DNA of 64,000 nucleotides from Plecoglossus altivelis (GCA_036571765.1 BROE01000005.1:7177422-7241421), one strand, 5' to 3'. Counted from the first letter of the stretch, positions 36,938 to 49,346 are shown. The notes: generated from the letters alone by a model not told the origin. A program made the numbers and translations.

Positions 36938-37298
36938 CCTGGAGCGGAGGCTTTTGGAGCGGGCAGCTGTACTATAAATGGCCTGCGGGAGCCAGCGCTC
37001 TGTGCAAGTGTAAATACATGTATGCAGGATTTTGAAAAGTAGTATTCAGCAGAAGTAGAACAAGCTGTCCTGCTGATAGGGCTGCTATTGCTGCAGCTAG
37101 CCATTCAGGAACTATCTTTCGTCTTTGGCGTTCCATATCGCTCGCTGTGCCCTTTCTGTGTGATGGCTTCAAGCACCTTGTTTCATGCTGTTTTAATCCG
37201 CGCTCTTTTGTTCAGTCGTTTGTCTACGTTAGCGGCCCTGGGGAGCGGGAGAGAAAGGAAGATCCTGCCATCTATTGTCTGCCAGTGTGCGTGAGCGT

Positions 37299-37364
37299 GC
37301 TGTATGTTTGTGTCGGACTGTTGTACGCGTGCATGCTGTATGTTTGTGTCGGACTGTTGTACGC
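37299..37364 (+). repeat. 36-bp tandem duplication
   Basis: GCTGTATGTTTGTGTCGGAC begins at 37299 and again at 37335. The copies are nearly identical. Confidence 0.92.
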
Positions 37365-37419
37365 AGTGCAATGCTAGAAAGTTAATGTGCTACCCGGAAC
37401 TGGTTGTGATGGTGTGTGT

Positions 37420-37452
37420 GTGTGGGGGGGGGGGGATTGGGGCGGGGGGGGG
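37420..37452 (+). repeat. GT then G-run tract
   Basis: GTGTGTGTG followed by G12, ATT, GGGG and G9, a G-quadruplex-capable tract. Confidence 0.8.
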
Positions 37453-37559
37453 TCATATTTTGGCATTAAGCTTAGCTGCTCATTCTTCACCTTTCACACA
37501 GTCATTATCCCTCCCCTGAATGTCCATGGTGCAACTGTATTTTGGTTATTTCCGTGGTG

Positions 37560-37705
37560 TGCGGGATGGCGTGTGGGGCTGCGGTTGGGGCGTGTGTGTG
37601 CAGGGTGGCGTGTGGGGCTGCGGTTGGGGCGTGTGTGTGCAGGGTGGCGTGTGGGGCTGCGGTTGGGGGGGGTGTGTGCGGGATGGCGTGTGGGGCTGCG
37701 TGCGA
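37560..37705 (+). repeat. 39-bp minisatellite, four copies
   Basis: GGCGTGTGGGGCTGCG starts at 37568, 37607, 37646 and 37685, an exact 39-base period. Because 39 is a multiple of 3, open frames on both strands show a 13-residue repeat. There is no other sign of coding. Confidence 0.95.
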
Positions 37706-38257
37706 GGGGGGGGACACTTGGCATTTATAAACACAGTCATTTCCATGTGGCCGGCTGCTTTCTCTTCCTAGTCTTCCGAGTCACAGTTGGCCGAGTCCGC
37801 CTCTCCATGTCCTCTCTCTCCATGTTACCCCAGCCTGCCAGGCTACACCTGCTGTGTGCCTGGCTCCTCCGGGAGTTGGGGGGGGGGGCAGCGATGGCAT
37901 TGCCTGGCTCTCTGCCAGCCCCCTCTCTCCTGTAGGTGCCCCCTGAAGTGTCCCCTGCCACTGCCTAGCTGGTATCACTGTACACCTCTAATGATTTAAC
38001 AACTCCTCTATTAATATGGGCCTCATTGACAAATGTGCAGTGAGCCAGCCAGCGCAGATGCATGGCATGCCCCAGGGGGGAGACACAGTGGAGGGGGAAG
38101 GCTGTTGTGGTGGAGGAGCTTTTAGAAGGTATGCAGGATGAAGGGCTGGTGTCAGGTGGATGTGTGCTTGCTGCTGAGAGCTGTGCCTTTTGATGGATGA
38201 GTCAGTGCTTAGTTTTACTGGCCTCCGTACATTCCACCATCTTAACCATTATCGTAC

Positions 38258-38426
38258 CTCCTCTGCACTCCTCTCCTCCCCCTCCCCTCCCTCTCCCTCC
38301 TCTCCTCCCCTTTCTCCTCCTCCTCTCCTCCCCTCTCCTCTCCTCTCCTCTCTTCTCCTCTCCTTTCCGTTCCTCTCCTCCCGTCCCTCCCTTATCCTCT
38401 CCTCTCCTCTTTTCCCCTCCCCTCAC
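38258..38426 (+). repeat. CTCCTC pyrimidine repeat
   Basis: About 165 bases of CTCCTCTCCTC variants. Confidence 0.9.
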
Positions 38427-39017
38427 CTACCCCATAATCCCTGTGCTTCACAGCAGGGAAGAGCCAGCCAGGCTATACTGCATTGGTTGTTCACTGCTAG
38501 CATGTCCAGCGCATTCCCACATAGCGGCTATTCTTACTCCTTTCAAACCTGTTTGTCTGTGGATGGCTAAAGTCGCATACCGGCAGCATAGCTTCATAGC
38601 AGAAAGCACAAGAGAGTTCGCTAGTGGAAAAGCAAACAGCTATGCAGCTGTAGCGGCGACTCACTAGGCCCGCATGACAGGCTGGATTTATAGAACAGAG
38701 GCAAGTTCAACTGTTCACCCAGTCCTCCTGTTCTCTGTCTGTGTGAATGTCCCCCAGCTGTATGTGTTGCTGTCAGGAGGCTTCCCTGGCCTCTAAGGCC
38801 TGGATTTAGGGTTCGGTTTTTTTTTTATGTCTACATGTCTGGTACTTTCTTTTTCTCTAGTCTGTAATTATTGATTCGGAGATCCGGCTCTTGATTTTCT
38901 CCCTTTTTCTATTTCTTTTGCGGTTGTGAACCCACACAGAACTACGACCTCCATCCTCCTAGTGAGGGAGAAGTGCCTGATGGCTGGCCGAACAGGTGGG
39001 ATTGTCAGCACCCAACG

Positions 39018-39043
39018 TGTGTGTGTGTGTGTGTGTGTGTGTT
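39018..39043 (+). repeat. GT microsatellite
   Basis: Perfect (GT)12-13. Confidence 0.92.
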
Positions 39044-39486
39044 GCCCTTGACTTGGTTATTTTTGGCCTCATAGAGGGCCTCTTTCTTGTTAGCAAGATG
39101 TTGACATGTCTAATGTCACGTGAAGGACGAGGGCTTCTGTTCCTCCGAGCTGGCCAGCCCGCCTCAGCCCGCCACGCCACTCACGACCCGTCTGCCGCGC
39201 CACAGACAGAGAGGCGGCTGTTAACCAAACTGCTGTGGAGAATTCCAACACCCGTTAGCAAACCGTTTGGCTGTGGGAGAGGGACACTAGGCGGGTTGTT
39301 CTGCTCTGGCGGAGTTGACTAAGTCCCTCGACGCCATCTTGGCAGGGCCCTAGTTAACACCCGGGGGAAGAAAGAGGAAATGCACTGTTCTGTGACAGCT
39401 GTGAAATCATCAGAGATGGAGCTGAAGTAGCGGATTAGGCTGGTCCCGGGCCAGAGGAGAGACAAGACAGGGCGAGTTAGATAAAG

Positions 39487-39506
39487 AAAGGGAAAGAAAA
39501 AAAGGG

Positions 39507-39550
<44 letters not shown>

Positions 39551-39780
39551 TGAAGAAAAGTGTTTCCCAGCAAATTGAACGGAATGGATTTTTAGAGCCA
39601 GTAATTGTTTTCATCTTTGTCTGCTGTTCTGGCAAAGCATTTTTTTCCCACTTCTTCCCCTCTCTCTCTCATCTTCTCTCCTCCTTCTCCTCTCCCTTCT
39701 TCTCTCTCTCCTTTCTCTCTCCCGTCTCTCTCCTCCTCTCTCTCCTCTTTCTCTCCTCTTCCTTTCTCTCCCCCCCCGCC
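39487..39780 (+). repeat. GA microsatellite followed by CT-rich tract
   Basis: (GA)n at 39508-39548 and a CT/CTCCT tract at 39655-39775, on opposite strand polarity with about 105 bases between them. Confidence 0.88.
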
Positions 39781-40186
39781 TTTGGCCCGCCAGGCACTGC
39801 GTTCCTCTGCTCTCCTCCTTCCAGCTGTCATGCCAGCATAACTCATGTTCCTGGATTCTGTGCAGATGCTTGAAGTGGACATAGTCTGCCCCACCATGTA
39901 CCTTGCTACACCTGCACGTTTGACTTCCACATTCCCTTTTGCTGACAGCCCCAGGCCCCTCCCTTCTAGTCTTAACTGCTGGTCTCTATCTGCCGTATCC
40001 TGCCTCCCCAATCTGTTCTTCCTCCTCTCCCTGTCTCTCCGGCCGCTTGGCTCCTCTACTTCTAGTCTAGTTGTGCCTTGGATCTTTCCTGTTTGGCCTC
40101 TCTTCATTCCCCCACCCGCCGCTTCCTGTTTGTCCGCCCCCCCTCGTTTCCAAGCCCTTGCACCGCCGGTCGATTCACGGCCGCTC

Positions 40187-40265
40187 TTGACTCCCCCCCC
40201 CCCTTCCAGACCCCCACCCCCCTCCCCCCCTTCTCCTCCTCCTCTTCTTCTTCCTCTCCTCCCTT
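40187..40265 (+). repeat. C-rich and TCCTCC tract
   Basis: C12 followed by C/T-only sequence with (CCT)n and (TTC)n. Confidence 0.85.
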
Positions 40266-40559
40266 GTACCCATCATGACTGGGGCCCTTGTGGTTGTGCT
40301 GTTTGTTTCTGGAGGGCTCCTCCAGCTCTCCTCTCCTGAGTCCTGTAGCCCCCTGCAACCCTCCCCCCCATCCACACACACACAAACCACCCAAGCCCGG
40401 GGACCACATATGTCAGCCCTCTGTTTAGGGTCCGGCCCAGGAGCCCCTTGGCTACCAACACTCGCTGAGAATGAAAGAAGGGGAGTGAGCTGCTATTCAT
40501 CTGTCGGGAAAGACAGAGAGGAGAGGGTGTGGGGGAGAGATGGAGAAAGAAGTGATTAG

Positions 40560-40880
40560 CTCTCTCTCTTTCTCTCTCACTCACCCTTTCTGTCTCTCTA
40601 TGTCTGTCTCTTCTTTCTCTCTCCCCCCTCAGCCTCTCTCTCACTCTCTGCAGAACCAATGCCGCTCCAGTCTGTGACCATGTTGAAGTGGTACAACAGT
40701 GGTGCCACGCACAGCACAGAGACACACCCACTGCCGACCGAGTGGACCACTTCATCTGGCGCTTTATGGAGAGGAGTGAAGTTTTGTCTGATGGATCGCA
40801 CCGACCGCAAACGGCATACACACCGCACACACCCACGCACCGCACACACACACCACACACACACACACACACAGACCCCA
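40560..40880 (+). repeat. CT-rich and CA microsatellites
   Basis: CT-rich at 40560-40650 and (CA)n with CACCG interruptions at 40815-40875. Unique sequence lies between. Confidence 0.85.
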
Positions 40881-41920
40881 CCCCCATTCACCAGAAAGCC
40901 ACCACCCTACTTTGCCCTTTCTCTTCCCTCTCCTCTCCCTCTCACTCCCCTCTCCCTCCCCTCCACAAACAAAGTAGCTAATAAAGCCCTGCTACTGGCC
41001 AGTGTTCAGCCAGCTGTGCCAGGGGGCTGACAGGCCTCTATATCAGCCTTTACACCAGCCCATCTCTCCATCCAGGGGCACCGCTGGTGAGCCCCCTCAT
41101 CCCTGCCTCCACTCAGGGCAGTGAGGCAGAGCCCAGAAGCACAGTCCACCTAAGAGGAGAAGAGAGGCCAGGGAGGAAGACTGGGACTCAGCAGCTGCCT
41201 CTCCTCCCTTCTAACCTCTCCCCCCTCCTACCTTCCCTCCTCCCTCCATCTCCGCTTATCTGACTATCAGAGTGTCCTAACAGCCAGGTAATACCTGTCT
41301 GTACAGGGGGAGGAGGAGTCTAGACCAACTGGATCCTGTAGCTTTAGCCCTCCTCCCCACCGCAGACGACATCAAGCAACCCAGGGAAGGAGGAAGGGCG
41401 GGTCACCACCAGGGATTATAGCTCATCTGGCTTTCTGGAAATTGACAGACAGCTAACGATGTTTGGCCTATGTCAGTCTATAGACATCTCATTTCTCGCT
41501 TTGCCTAACTGTCCTCCGCTCTCCCAGACACTGAGCTGTGTGAGTCTCCTGACCTCTTGGAGGGAGGGTTGAGCTGAGACATGGTATGACAGACTAGGGA
41601 TGGGGGGGTGGTGGGATGTGGCAATGGACACGTGACGCGGGACACTGGTTTCTGTGGGGGTTTGGATGGTCCCTGGAAGTCAGGGAGCTGTTTTGTATAA
41701 ACAGAGGCGTACCCCAGGGCTTCTTATGGCCCAGCCTCCTTGCCCTGCTCTGTGAAGCAGCCAGCTCCCTTCTCCCCACGTGTGTGGTGAGGGGACAGAC
41801 CTGGAGCCTGCTAGTGCTGCCAGCATGCTCCCCCAGCCAGACGAGGAGACCTGGCAGGAGAGACAACCAAGAAGGAACGAGAGGTACCCTGATAGAGGAA
41901 CATGGGAGATCCTCGCAGAT

Positions 41921-42105
41921 CAGCCCCCTCTCTCTCTCTCTCCATTCATCTCTCTCTCTCTCGTGTCTCCTCTCTCTTATCTCTCCTACTCTCCCTCTCT
42001 CTCTCCTCTCTCTCCCATCCTCCCTATCCCTCTCCATGTCTCTCTCTGTCTCCTCCCTCTGCCTCTTCCCTGTCTCTCTGTCTCTTGCTCTGTCTCTCTC
42101 ATTCC
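41921..42105 (+). repeat. CT-rich microsatellite
   Basis: About 185 bases of imperfect (CT)n with CCAT and GTCTC interruptions. Confidence 0.9.
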
Positions 42106-42540
42106 ACCTGCTCTGTTCCTGATCACCAAACCCCATGAGTCCCCTTCCCACATGAGCACATGAGGTAAAACATACTCACACAAACAGAAATGGCACAGCC
42201 CAAACACAGACTCCTTGCGGCTGGGGGGGTGGGGTGGGGGTCTCGTGTGTGTGTGCTGTGTCCCACCATGTCCCTGTCATGTTTTCCGTCTAAACGTGCT
42301 GGTGGGTGGGTGGGGGGAGAGGGGGGCCACTGGGGCCCGCTCAGGGGGTTGTCCCAGGGCTGTGTACGGGGGCCTAATCCCCTCATTAACCCGGCCAGGG
42401 TTGGGCGCAGATGGCAGGCTGGCCAACTTGTGACAGGGCACCCTGTCACACACACACATCCCTGTACCCGGCCTACACTCATTACTGGTAATGGATCATT
42501 GTAACACTGGCTTCTGACTGGTTCATAGCTAGTGATACAG

Positions 42541-42542
<2 letters not shown>

Positions 42543-42580
<38 letters not shown>

Positions 42581-42613
42581 TTGTGTGTGTGTGTGGTGTG
42601 TGTTGTGTGTGTG
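42543..42613 (+). repeat. GT microsatellite
   Basis: (GT)n broken by GGT and TTG steps that repeat at about 26 bases. A run of about 16 G follows at 42672-42687. Confidence 0.92.
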
Positions 42614-43039
42614 GCGTGCACGTTTCTCCTCATACCGGGGGGATTGACTGCACTCTGAACGGCGACAGAGAGGGGGGGGGGGGGGATTCTTGCATTGTTG
42701 CAACAGCTAATGGCCTCAGCTAAGCAGTGCTTCCATCCAGCCTTTATCCACCCCTGCACACCCTTTGCCTGAACAACACCGCTCTGTTCCAGCCTCACCA
42801 CAGAGTAATCATTTGAAGCCAGTCTTGATCACTAGGAGGTGGAGATGATGAAACAATAGCAGCCTGAGTGAGTGTGCTGCTGATGATGACAGCTCATTAA
42901 ATCTCCCTCAATTGAAACAAAGCCAAGAGCAGACAGAGAGAGAGGAAGCGACTCATATAACTTCTGGCAAGGTGGAAAATGTCAAAATACACAGCACTGT
43001 GCCTGACGCAGGGGTGGCACACGGTTGGGGCACTCCATC

Positions 43040-43275
43040 ACAGCACACACACACCTCCTCACACACCACACTCCTCCCATCACACACACACACACCACAC
43101 ACCACACACACACACCACCACTTACACACACTCTCCCTCACACACACACACCTCTCCCTCCACAATTATGGTTTTTGCACACACCATTTTTTTTGGGTAC
43201 CACACTCTTCCCACCAACACACACACACACACACTTTCCCTCACACACACAACACACACACTCTCCCTCACAACG
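43040..43275 (+). repeat. CA-rich repeat region
   Basis: About 235 bases of CA repeats interrupted by CTCCCTCA blocks. His/Thr-rich open frames are repeat translations. Confidence 0.9.
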
Positions 43276-43429
43276 AGCAGCATCATGCAACGCAACATTA
43301 TTTACATTCCACGCTCGGAAACGCGAAGACAGGGCCCGGGTTTCTGCTGGACTTACCTGAGCTGTGTGCGTCTGTGTGATAGATTACTGGAAAACATGAA
43401 CCGCTTTCAGCTGTGGCTTCATTTCCTTC

Positions 43430-43790
43430 CAGTCCCTTTCTCTCCCTCTCTCTTTCTCTTCCTTAACCTCCCTTTATCCCTCTATCTTTGTCTTTATCAG
43501 CTATCTCCCTCCCTCCCTCTCCTCCCCTCTCCCTCCCTCTCTCACTCTCTCTTCCTCTCCCTCTTTGCCTCTCTCCCTCTCTCTCCCTTTCTTCCTCTCT
43601 CTTCTCTCTTCCTCTTTCTGCCTTTCTCCGTCTCTCTTCCTCTCTCTTCCCCTCTCCCTCTTTGCCTCTCACTCCCTCTCTCTCCCTTTCTTCCTCTATC
43701 TCCCTCTCTTCCTCTTTCTCCCTCTCTCCCCCTCTTACCCTCTCCCTCTCTCCCTCTCTCCCCCTCTCCCTCTCTCCGTCTCCCATCCCT
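43430..43790 (+). repeat. CT/CCCT polypyrimidine tract
   Basis: About 355 bases that are nearly all pyrimidine. Blocks like CTCTCCCTCTTTGCCTCTC recur near 43554 and 43651. This explains the long Leu/Ser/Pro open frames here. Confidence 0.9.
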
Positions 43791-44094
43791 GTAGCTCAGG
43801 GCCTCACCACCGTTTACTAGACTTTGATGGACAATCAGCAAACCTGACTCTGCCAGCCCATGAAATAACAAACCGTTAAAAGCGCTCTCGTAAATTGTAC
43901 GCCAACGAGCCAGGGAAAATATGAGCGAAGTGACAATCCAGAGCGACCGCTGGAGGTGCTGGGGACTGCAAGACAGACAGGAACCAGGCCTCTGCTCTGT
44001 CAAGACGCTACAGAGCCTGTTGAAGCCATAGCGATCGCCCTGGTAAGCACTTAAACGTTTACTGACGTTAACACAATGTTCCATGACAGTTTCA

Positions 44095-44215
44095 AACTCT
44101 CCATTGAAATGGGACCTTTGATTTCATCACTCCCATTTGTTATTGATTTTCCAGTCAGGAGCTAATTTACTGTGTAACATGCAAATGCTACATAAATGGC
44201 CCTAATCATGTGTGA
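44095..44215 (+). promoter_or_regulatory. Candidate enhancer-like segment (octamer plus SOX-like site)
   Basis: A 120-base non-repetitive AT-rich island between long repeat tracts. It contains TTTGTTATTGATT (SOX-like) near 44138 and the POU octamer ATGCAAAT at 44179-44186. The call is motif-based inference. Confidence 0.25.
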
Positions 44216-44789
44216 CTGGGGGAGGGGGGGGCTGAGGGTGGAGTCAGTAAACTGTCTTAAGGCCTCACGCCAGCTGGTTTGTGTTGGTTTGTTTGTAAAG
44301 GTGTGTTTTTATGTGTCTGTGTGAGCGTTAAGGTGTCTGTGTGTGGATGAAGGTGTGGTCTCTGCGTGTGTGCGCATGTGTTGCAAGAAAGTATGCCTGC
44401 GTGTGCGCGTTTTATCAAGGTGTGTCTGTGTGCGTGTTTTATATAGGTGTGTGTGTGTATAAAGGTGTGTCTTCATGTGTGCACACATGTGTTTGTGCTT
44501 GACAACACATCCATATGTACATTTACTGGCGGAGCGTGTTTGTTTTGTTATCTTCAGTTAGACCAAAGTAATCCCATAGTTATGTCAGCTGTGTGTGTGT
44601 TAGTGTTTAGTTGAGTGCCCTTGTTCCCAGATTAGTACAGGAAGACGTGGTCACTTTGCCTCCTCCTGATCTGGACACAACAATGGAGTCAGTATAATAC
44701 CCCAGCACTTTCTATCATCCTGTCCCTCAACCTCTGCCTAGCCATATCACCTGTAACACTACTGCCCCTAGCAGCCCATGCAGTCCTGA

Positions 44790-45149
44790 CTTGCACCTCC
44801 CTTCACCTGCCTCCACCCTCCTCACCTGCCTCCAGCCCTCACCCGTGCCTCCGCCATACGCCCCCACCTTGCCCTCCAGCCCTACCTCACCCTGCCTCAG
44901 CCCTCACCCCTGCCTCCAGCCCTACCCCTCACATGCCTCTCTGCTCTCCCCTCGCCTCCTTTAGCCTCCTACCCCTTCAACCCTGCCATCCAGCCCTCAC
45001 GCCTGCCCTCCAGCCTCTTACCGCTCACCCTGCCTCCAGCCCTGTTCACCCTGCCAGTCAGCCACCTATCCCCTCTCACCCTGTTCCTCCACCTCACCCT
45101 GCCTCCAGCCCTACCCCTCCCCCTGCCTCCAGCCCTTGCCCTGCCTCCA
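44790..45149 (+). repeat. CCTGCCTCCAGCCCTCA-type degenerate minisatellite
   Basis: Degenerate copies of CACCCTGCCTCCAGCCCT with many small indels fill about 350 bases before the duplicated unit at 45150. The same motif recurs in cleaner form at 45420-45600. Confidence 0.85.
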
Positions 45150-45850
45150 GGCTGACAGAGGCTCTCTGTCCAGAAGGTGCCCCCAGGGGGAGATATGGAT
45201 CTGTGCCTGATATGTCGTTACGGCAGGCATGGGGACGGCAAGTGCGCTTTCCAGAACGGACACACACAGCAGCCAATTGACCCCCAGAAACCCGCGGCTA
45301 CAGTGCGACCCAGACTCGTGTGCAAACGTCTAGTAGGGAACCTCCTCACCCTAGCCTCCCCCTTCCTCCCTCCCCACATCCCTGCTCCAGCCTACCTCAC
45401 CCTGCCTCAGCCTCCTACCTCACCCTGCTCCAGCCCTCACCCTGCCTCCAGCCCTACCCCTCACCCTGCCTCCAGCCCTCACCCTGCCTCCAGCCCTACC
45501 CCTCACCCTGCCTCCAGCCCTCACCCTGCCTCCAGCCCTACCCCTCACCCTGCCTCCAGCCCTCACCCTGCCTCCAGCCCTTGCCCTCACCCTGCTGGGC
45601 ACCCTGCACCCTGCCTCCACCCCTCACCCTGCCTCCACCCCTCACCCTGCCTCCAGCCCTTGCCCTGCCTCCAGGCTGACAGAGGCTCTCTGTCCAGAAG
45701 GTGCCCCCAGGGGGAGATATGGATCTGTGCTGTATGTGTTGGCAGGCAGGGACCGCAAGGTCCGCTTCCAGAACGGAACACACAGCCTTGACCAGAACCA
45801 GGGCTAAGGGACCCAGACTCGTGGCCAAACAAGAGGAACTATGGGCCTAG
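45150..45850 (+). repeat. Tandem duplication with 524-bp offset enclosing a 42-bp minisatellite
   Basis: A block beginning GGCTGACAGAGGCTCTCTGT starts at 45150 and again at 45674, with the first ~57 bases identical. The copies then drift through many short indels, although CCAGAACGGA and ACCCAGACTCGTG remain recognisable in both. Between them, at about 45430-45580, lie three or more copies of a 42-base unit made of CACCCTGCCTCCAGCCCT with and without ACCCCT. Confidence 0.9.
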
Positions 45851-46802
45851 TCTGGTTAGCGCTAAAACAACACATAGTTCCATAAACAGCTTTGCTCAGT
45901 TACCAACACAAGGGAGGAAACTAGCCTGACAGGATCTTGAGAACTCCATGACTGTTACCCAGGCCTGACTTAGTGTCAGGAATACCAGGAGTCTGTCGCT
46001 ACCCCTCCCTCCCCCCCCTCCCTAGGCAGTATGAGGGCCTGCCAAAGCCCAGAGCAGGTTAGATTCTGCTCTCTGCTATGTACTGGAATTGAATTTCATT
46101 GCTGAAACATTTACTACTTCTGTCCCGGTGTTTTCTGTCTTTTAGCCTGCAGTGCACAATGACTGCCATTGTACCAGAGGGACATGCAGGGCTTTTCTCC
46201 TGCCTCTGAAGGAACCCTGGTCTGCATACTTGAAGGACAGATACTGTTTCACTTTGTGCCCGTAACAATTACCGATCTAAGGTTCAAAGAAGGCGATTTT
46301 GTTTGCAAGCTCTTGTCAAGAAAGTAGATGAGATGAAGCTGAGAGTTGATTTGCATGAAACACTAAACCAGAGAGAGATGCCAACAAACCGTGTGCCCCT
46401 CTTCTCCTGCCATCGGCTCTTCTGTCCCAGAATGCACCGTCTTGATTTCTTTCAATGTTTTGGCTTGTTTAAGGAGTTGGTTTCCTTTCATCCCCAACTT
46501 CTGAAGTGCGCCCTACTTCTTAAGCAATCCATAACTGTAACCATATCTTGATTTATTTCAATTTGCGGTGTGGGCGTGTGTGTGTGTGTGTGTGTAGAGT
46601 TCCGGCATTGTATAATGTTTGCCTTGCTTTTGAAATGTTATCAAGCCATTAGTCCACTCCCCTCGAGCAGTCAACCTTATTCTCTTGACCTGCTAACCCA
46701 GGTTTCATACAATAGCTATACATAGATTTCCAGAGAAATCTCACTGTTTCTGTGGACCTTTTGACCTGGTGGCTGATGTGTTTACTGTTGTGCTGCTGTC
46801 AG

Positions 46803-46893
46803 TGGAGAGAGGAGGGGGAGGAGAGGAGGAAGAGGAGAGGAGGAGGAGGAGAGGAGGTGAAGATGAGGAGGAGGAGAGGAGAGGGTGGAGGAG
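46803..46893 (+). repeat. GGAGGA/GAGGA polypurine repeat
   Basis: About 90 bases of GAGGAG units with no pyrimidines except isolated T. Confidence 0.9.
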
Positions 46894-47159
46894 AAAGCAG
46901 GTTGTGCTGAGTCTGTCCCATGGGGGCTTTGTAGTGTTGACAAACGCACTGTGGGCCCTCTGGTCCCGGGCTCCTGAGAGCCTCTCAACATCATAACCTC
47001 TTTTCTCTCCACATCCTTCTGTCAACACTCTGCTTATGGCCGTTCTCTGCTATGACAGCTGTCCTTTCATCAAACACTGGGCTTTTACATAGATAGAGGC
47101 CAAATAGAAGTGACGTGGCCATGTTGACTATAGTCAGGATAGATGGTTGGGCAGGCTGG

Positions 47160-47235
47160 GTCTACGACTGAGACTAGGGGCTAGGGACTAAGGGCTAGTG
47201 GCTAGGGACTAGGGACTAGGGGCTAGTGGCTACGC
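47160..47235 (+). repeat. GGGACTA/GGGGCTAGTGGCTA short tandem repeat
   Basis: Alternating GGGACTA and GGGCTAGTGGCTA units over about 75 bases. Confidence 0.82.
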
Positions 47236-47945
47236 AAACTGGAGGCTCTGTCTATCCTGAGGTCGTGTTTACTCTGAGACCGATAAAAGAAGAGAGTGGA
47301 GACGGCCTCACACAGGATGCACAGTCATCACGCAAATAAATCAGATTGAACTGAAAGTACCTCAGCGACAGCTCGGCCCCCTCTCTCCTCCTCCTCCTCC
47401 TCCTCCGCCCCTGGGGTCCCTCCCTCCCTCCATCACTCTTTTCTCCCTCTTATCAGTCATTGCTTCCTTATCAGCTTGAAGTGCTCTGCTGTTGACCTTG
47501 TGGGAGCGGCTGCAGGGAGGACCCTGGCGCTGGGAGACTGCAGGGCTTTGTGTTCTTGGTCTCGACTCATTCGGAAAATTCGATCGGGACTTTAGCTGAC
47601 TTTATAGACAGGGGTCAAGTGACCCAAGGCTGGCTTTACTAATGCATTCTCTTCTAACAACCTGGGAAATAGCTCCCTGTAACACATGAGACAAGAGGGA
47701 TTACATGCTAACCACCCTGCACTAAGATATCAGGCTCTATGTATGGTTCAGCTTCAGAATGACAGACATCTGGCAAAGGAACTGAAATAGAAAAAAAAAA
47801 TAAACTCAATTTGGCTGCGTTTCTCTTGTTCTGGAGTGAGGACATCTGGGATCCTGTCAGGAGATGGGATCAGCTGTCCTCAGCTCCCCAGGGAGGGCTC
47901 TGCTCTCAGTCTCACCACTGTGAAGAGCTGCTCATTTCCATAGGA

Positions 47946-48087
47946 GCACACATGCACGCGCACACACATGCACGCACGCACACACACATGCACGCATGCA
48001 CACACAGACACACACACACACGCGCACATACGTGCACACACACACACGTACATACACACACACACACACACATACACACACACACAG
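47946..48087 (+). repeat. CA/CG-rich purine-pyrimidine alternating repeat
   Basis: About 140 bases of CACACA with CATGCACGCGCA and CGTGCA interruptions. The near-continuous alternation makes it a Z-DNA candidate. Confidence 0.9.
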
Positions 48088-48786
48088 GTGTAACAAAGTC
48101 AAGTGAGATCGCTGCCAAGACATGCTGTCAAGAAGCGGCTATAGAAAGAGAAGCAGCGAAATGGATACAGCATATGTTCCGAGGGAACATGCAGACACGC
48201 AGGGTCTTTCGCTCGGCTGACTTATTGATTTTTGTACTCGACTCCCTCCCTCCCTCTCTCCCTCCCTCTCTCCTTCCCTCCTTCTCCTGGTCAGATCAGG
48301 ATGAGTGTGCTCCCCACAGACCAGCCAGAAGCTGCTGCAGTCAGGCTCGTTTGTCTCCGGCTCTCTCTGGCTGGGCCGGTGGGGGCAACGCTCCTCCGGT
48401 GTCTGGGGAGGGAGGGAGGCAGAGACTGTTCCAGCCCACGCAGGAGGCTGAGAAACGGAGCTACCAGAGAGGAGGGAAACCAAATCTGGTTGCCTGTCCT
48501 CCAGGCTATGATATTGTTCCACCCAGACAGAGAATGTCAAGACTGGGATGACTGGAATGCAGCTATCCACAGTTCACACCAATGATTTATGTCAGGTCAT
48601 TTTAGAGGATTTTTGGATCAAGTCTCATTTCTTCTCTGTAGTGTTCCGGCTGCTACTGTAGGCTGACAGTAGCAAACACTTAAACATCGCTTTGACTTGA
48701 CTGAGTCATACAGGAGATGTTGGGAGCAGTATACATAGTTCTTATACCAGGTTGCAACTATTGCCTTAGTGTTTTCTGTAACCATG

Positions 48787-48789
48787 CAG

Positions 48790-48824
<35 letters not shown>

Positions 48825-48846
48825 TGCGTGCATGCGTGCGCATACA
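48787..48846 (+). repeat. GT microsatellite
   Basis: (GT)n changing to GTGCGTGCATGCGTGCGCAT. Confidence 0.9.
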
Positions 48847-49100
48847 GGTATCTCTCTCATATGTCTGGTAAAAAAAAAACCATTCCTTTCTGACTTGACT
48901 TCAAAGGCCCACCGCTGTTGGCATGATACACTGCCTGTGTTTGTGTGGGTTTCACTCTATCTAAGAGGAGGAACATCCGTGAGGAGAAAACAGTGATCTT
49001 AAACCAGCCTGGTGTGATCAGCCAGAGCAGCTGGAGGATACAGCGACACTGGAGGGTCTGCTCAAGCAGTGGGACACAGTCCTCATGACTGCTTTTGGTG

Positions 49101-49346
49101 CTGTGTGTGTGTGTGTGTGTGTTTGGTGTGCGTTTTCGTGCACTGTGGGGTATTATTTCAGGGTGGAGTGGCTGAACAACGAGGAGCTAGATTTAGAGAG
49201 GTACATTCCAGAAGACGAGCTCTGGAGATCATCCTGTTATGTACCCTTAACTGAAGATCCTTTGCTCTCTAACACACACACACACACACAAGCACACACA
49301 TCACTGACGCACACACACACACAGACACACACACACACACACACCA
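49101..49346 (+). repeat. GT and CA microsatellites of opposite polarity
   Basis: (GT)11 at 49101-49123 and (CA)n at 49269-49345, about 145 bases apart. Together they could pair as an inverted repeat. Confidence 0.88.

Noticed and set aside
42979..43794. 271-codon open frame, His/Thr then Leu/Ser/Pro rich
   Set aside because: It crosses a CA repeat and then a polypyrimidine tract. Such tracts lack stop codons, so the open frame is expected by composition.
45177..45791. 204-codon Pro/Ser-rich frame
   Set aside because: It follows the 42-bp minisatellite and the tandem duplication; the residue repeat mirrors the DNA unit.
47811..48551. 246-codon open frame on +
   Set aside because: It spans a CA/CG repeat and unrelated intron sequence with no recognisable domain. 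No splice sites support it.
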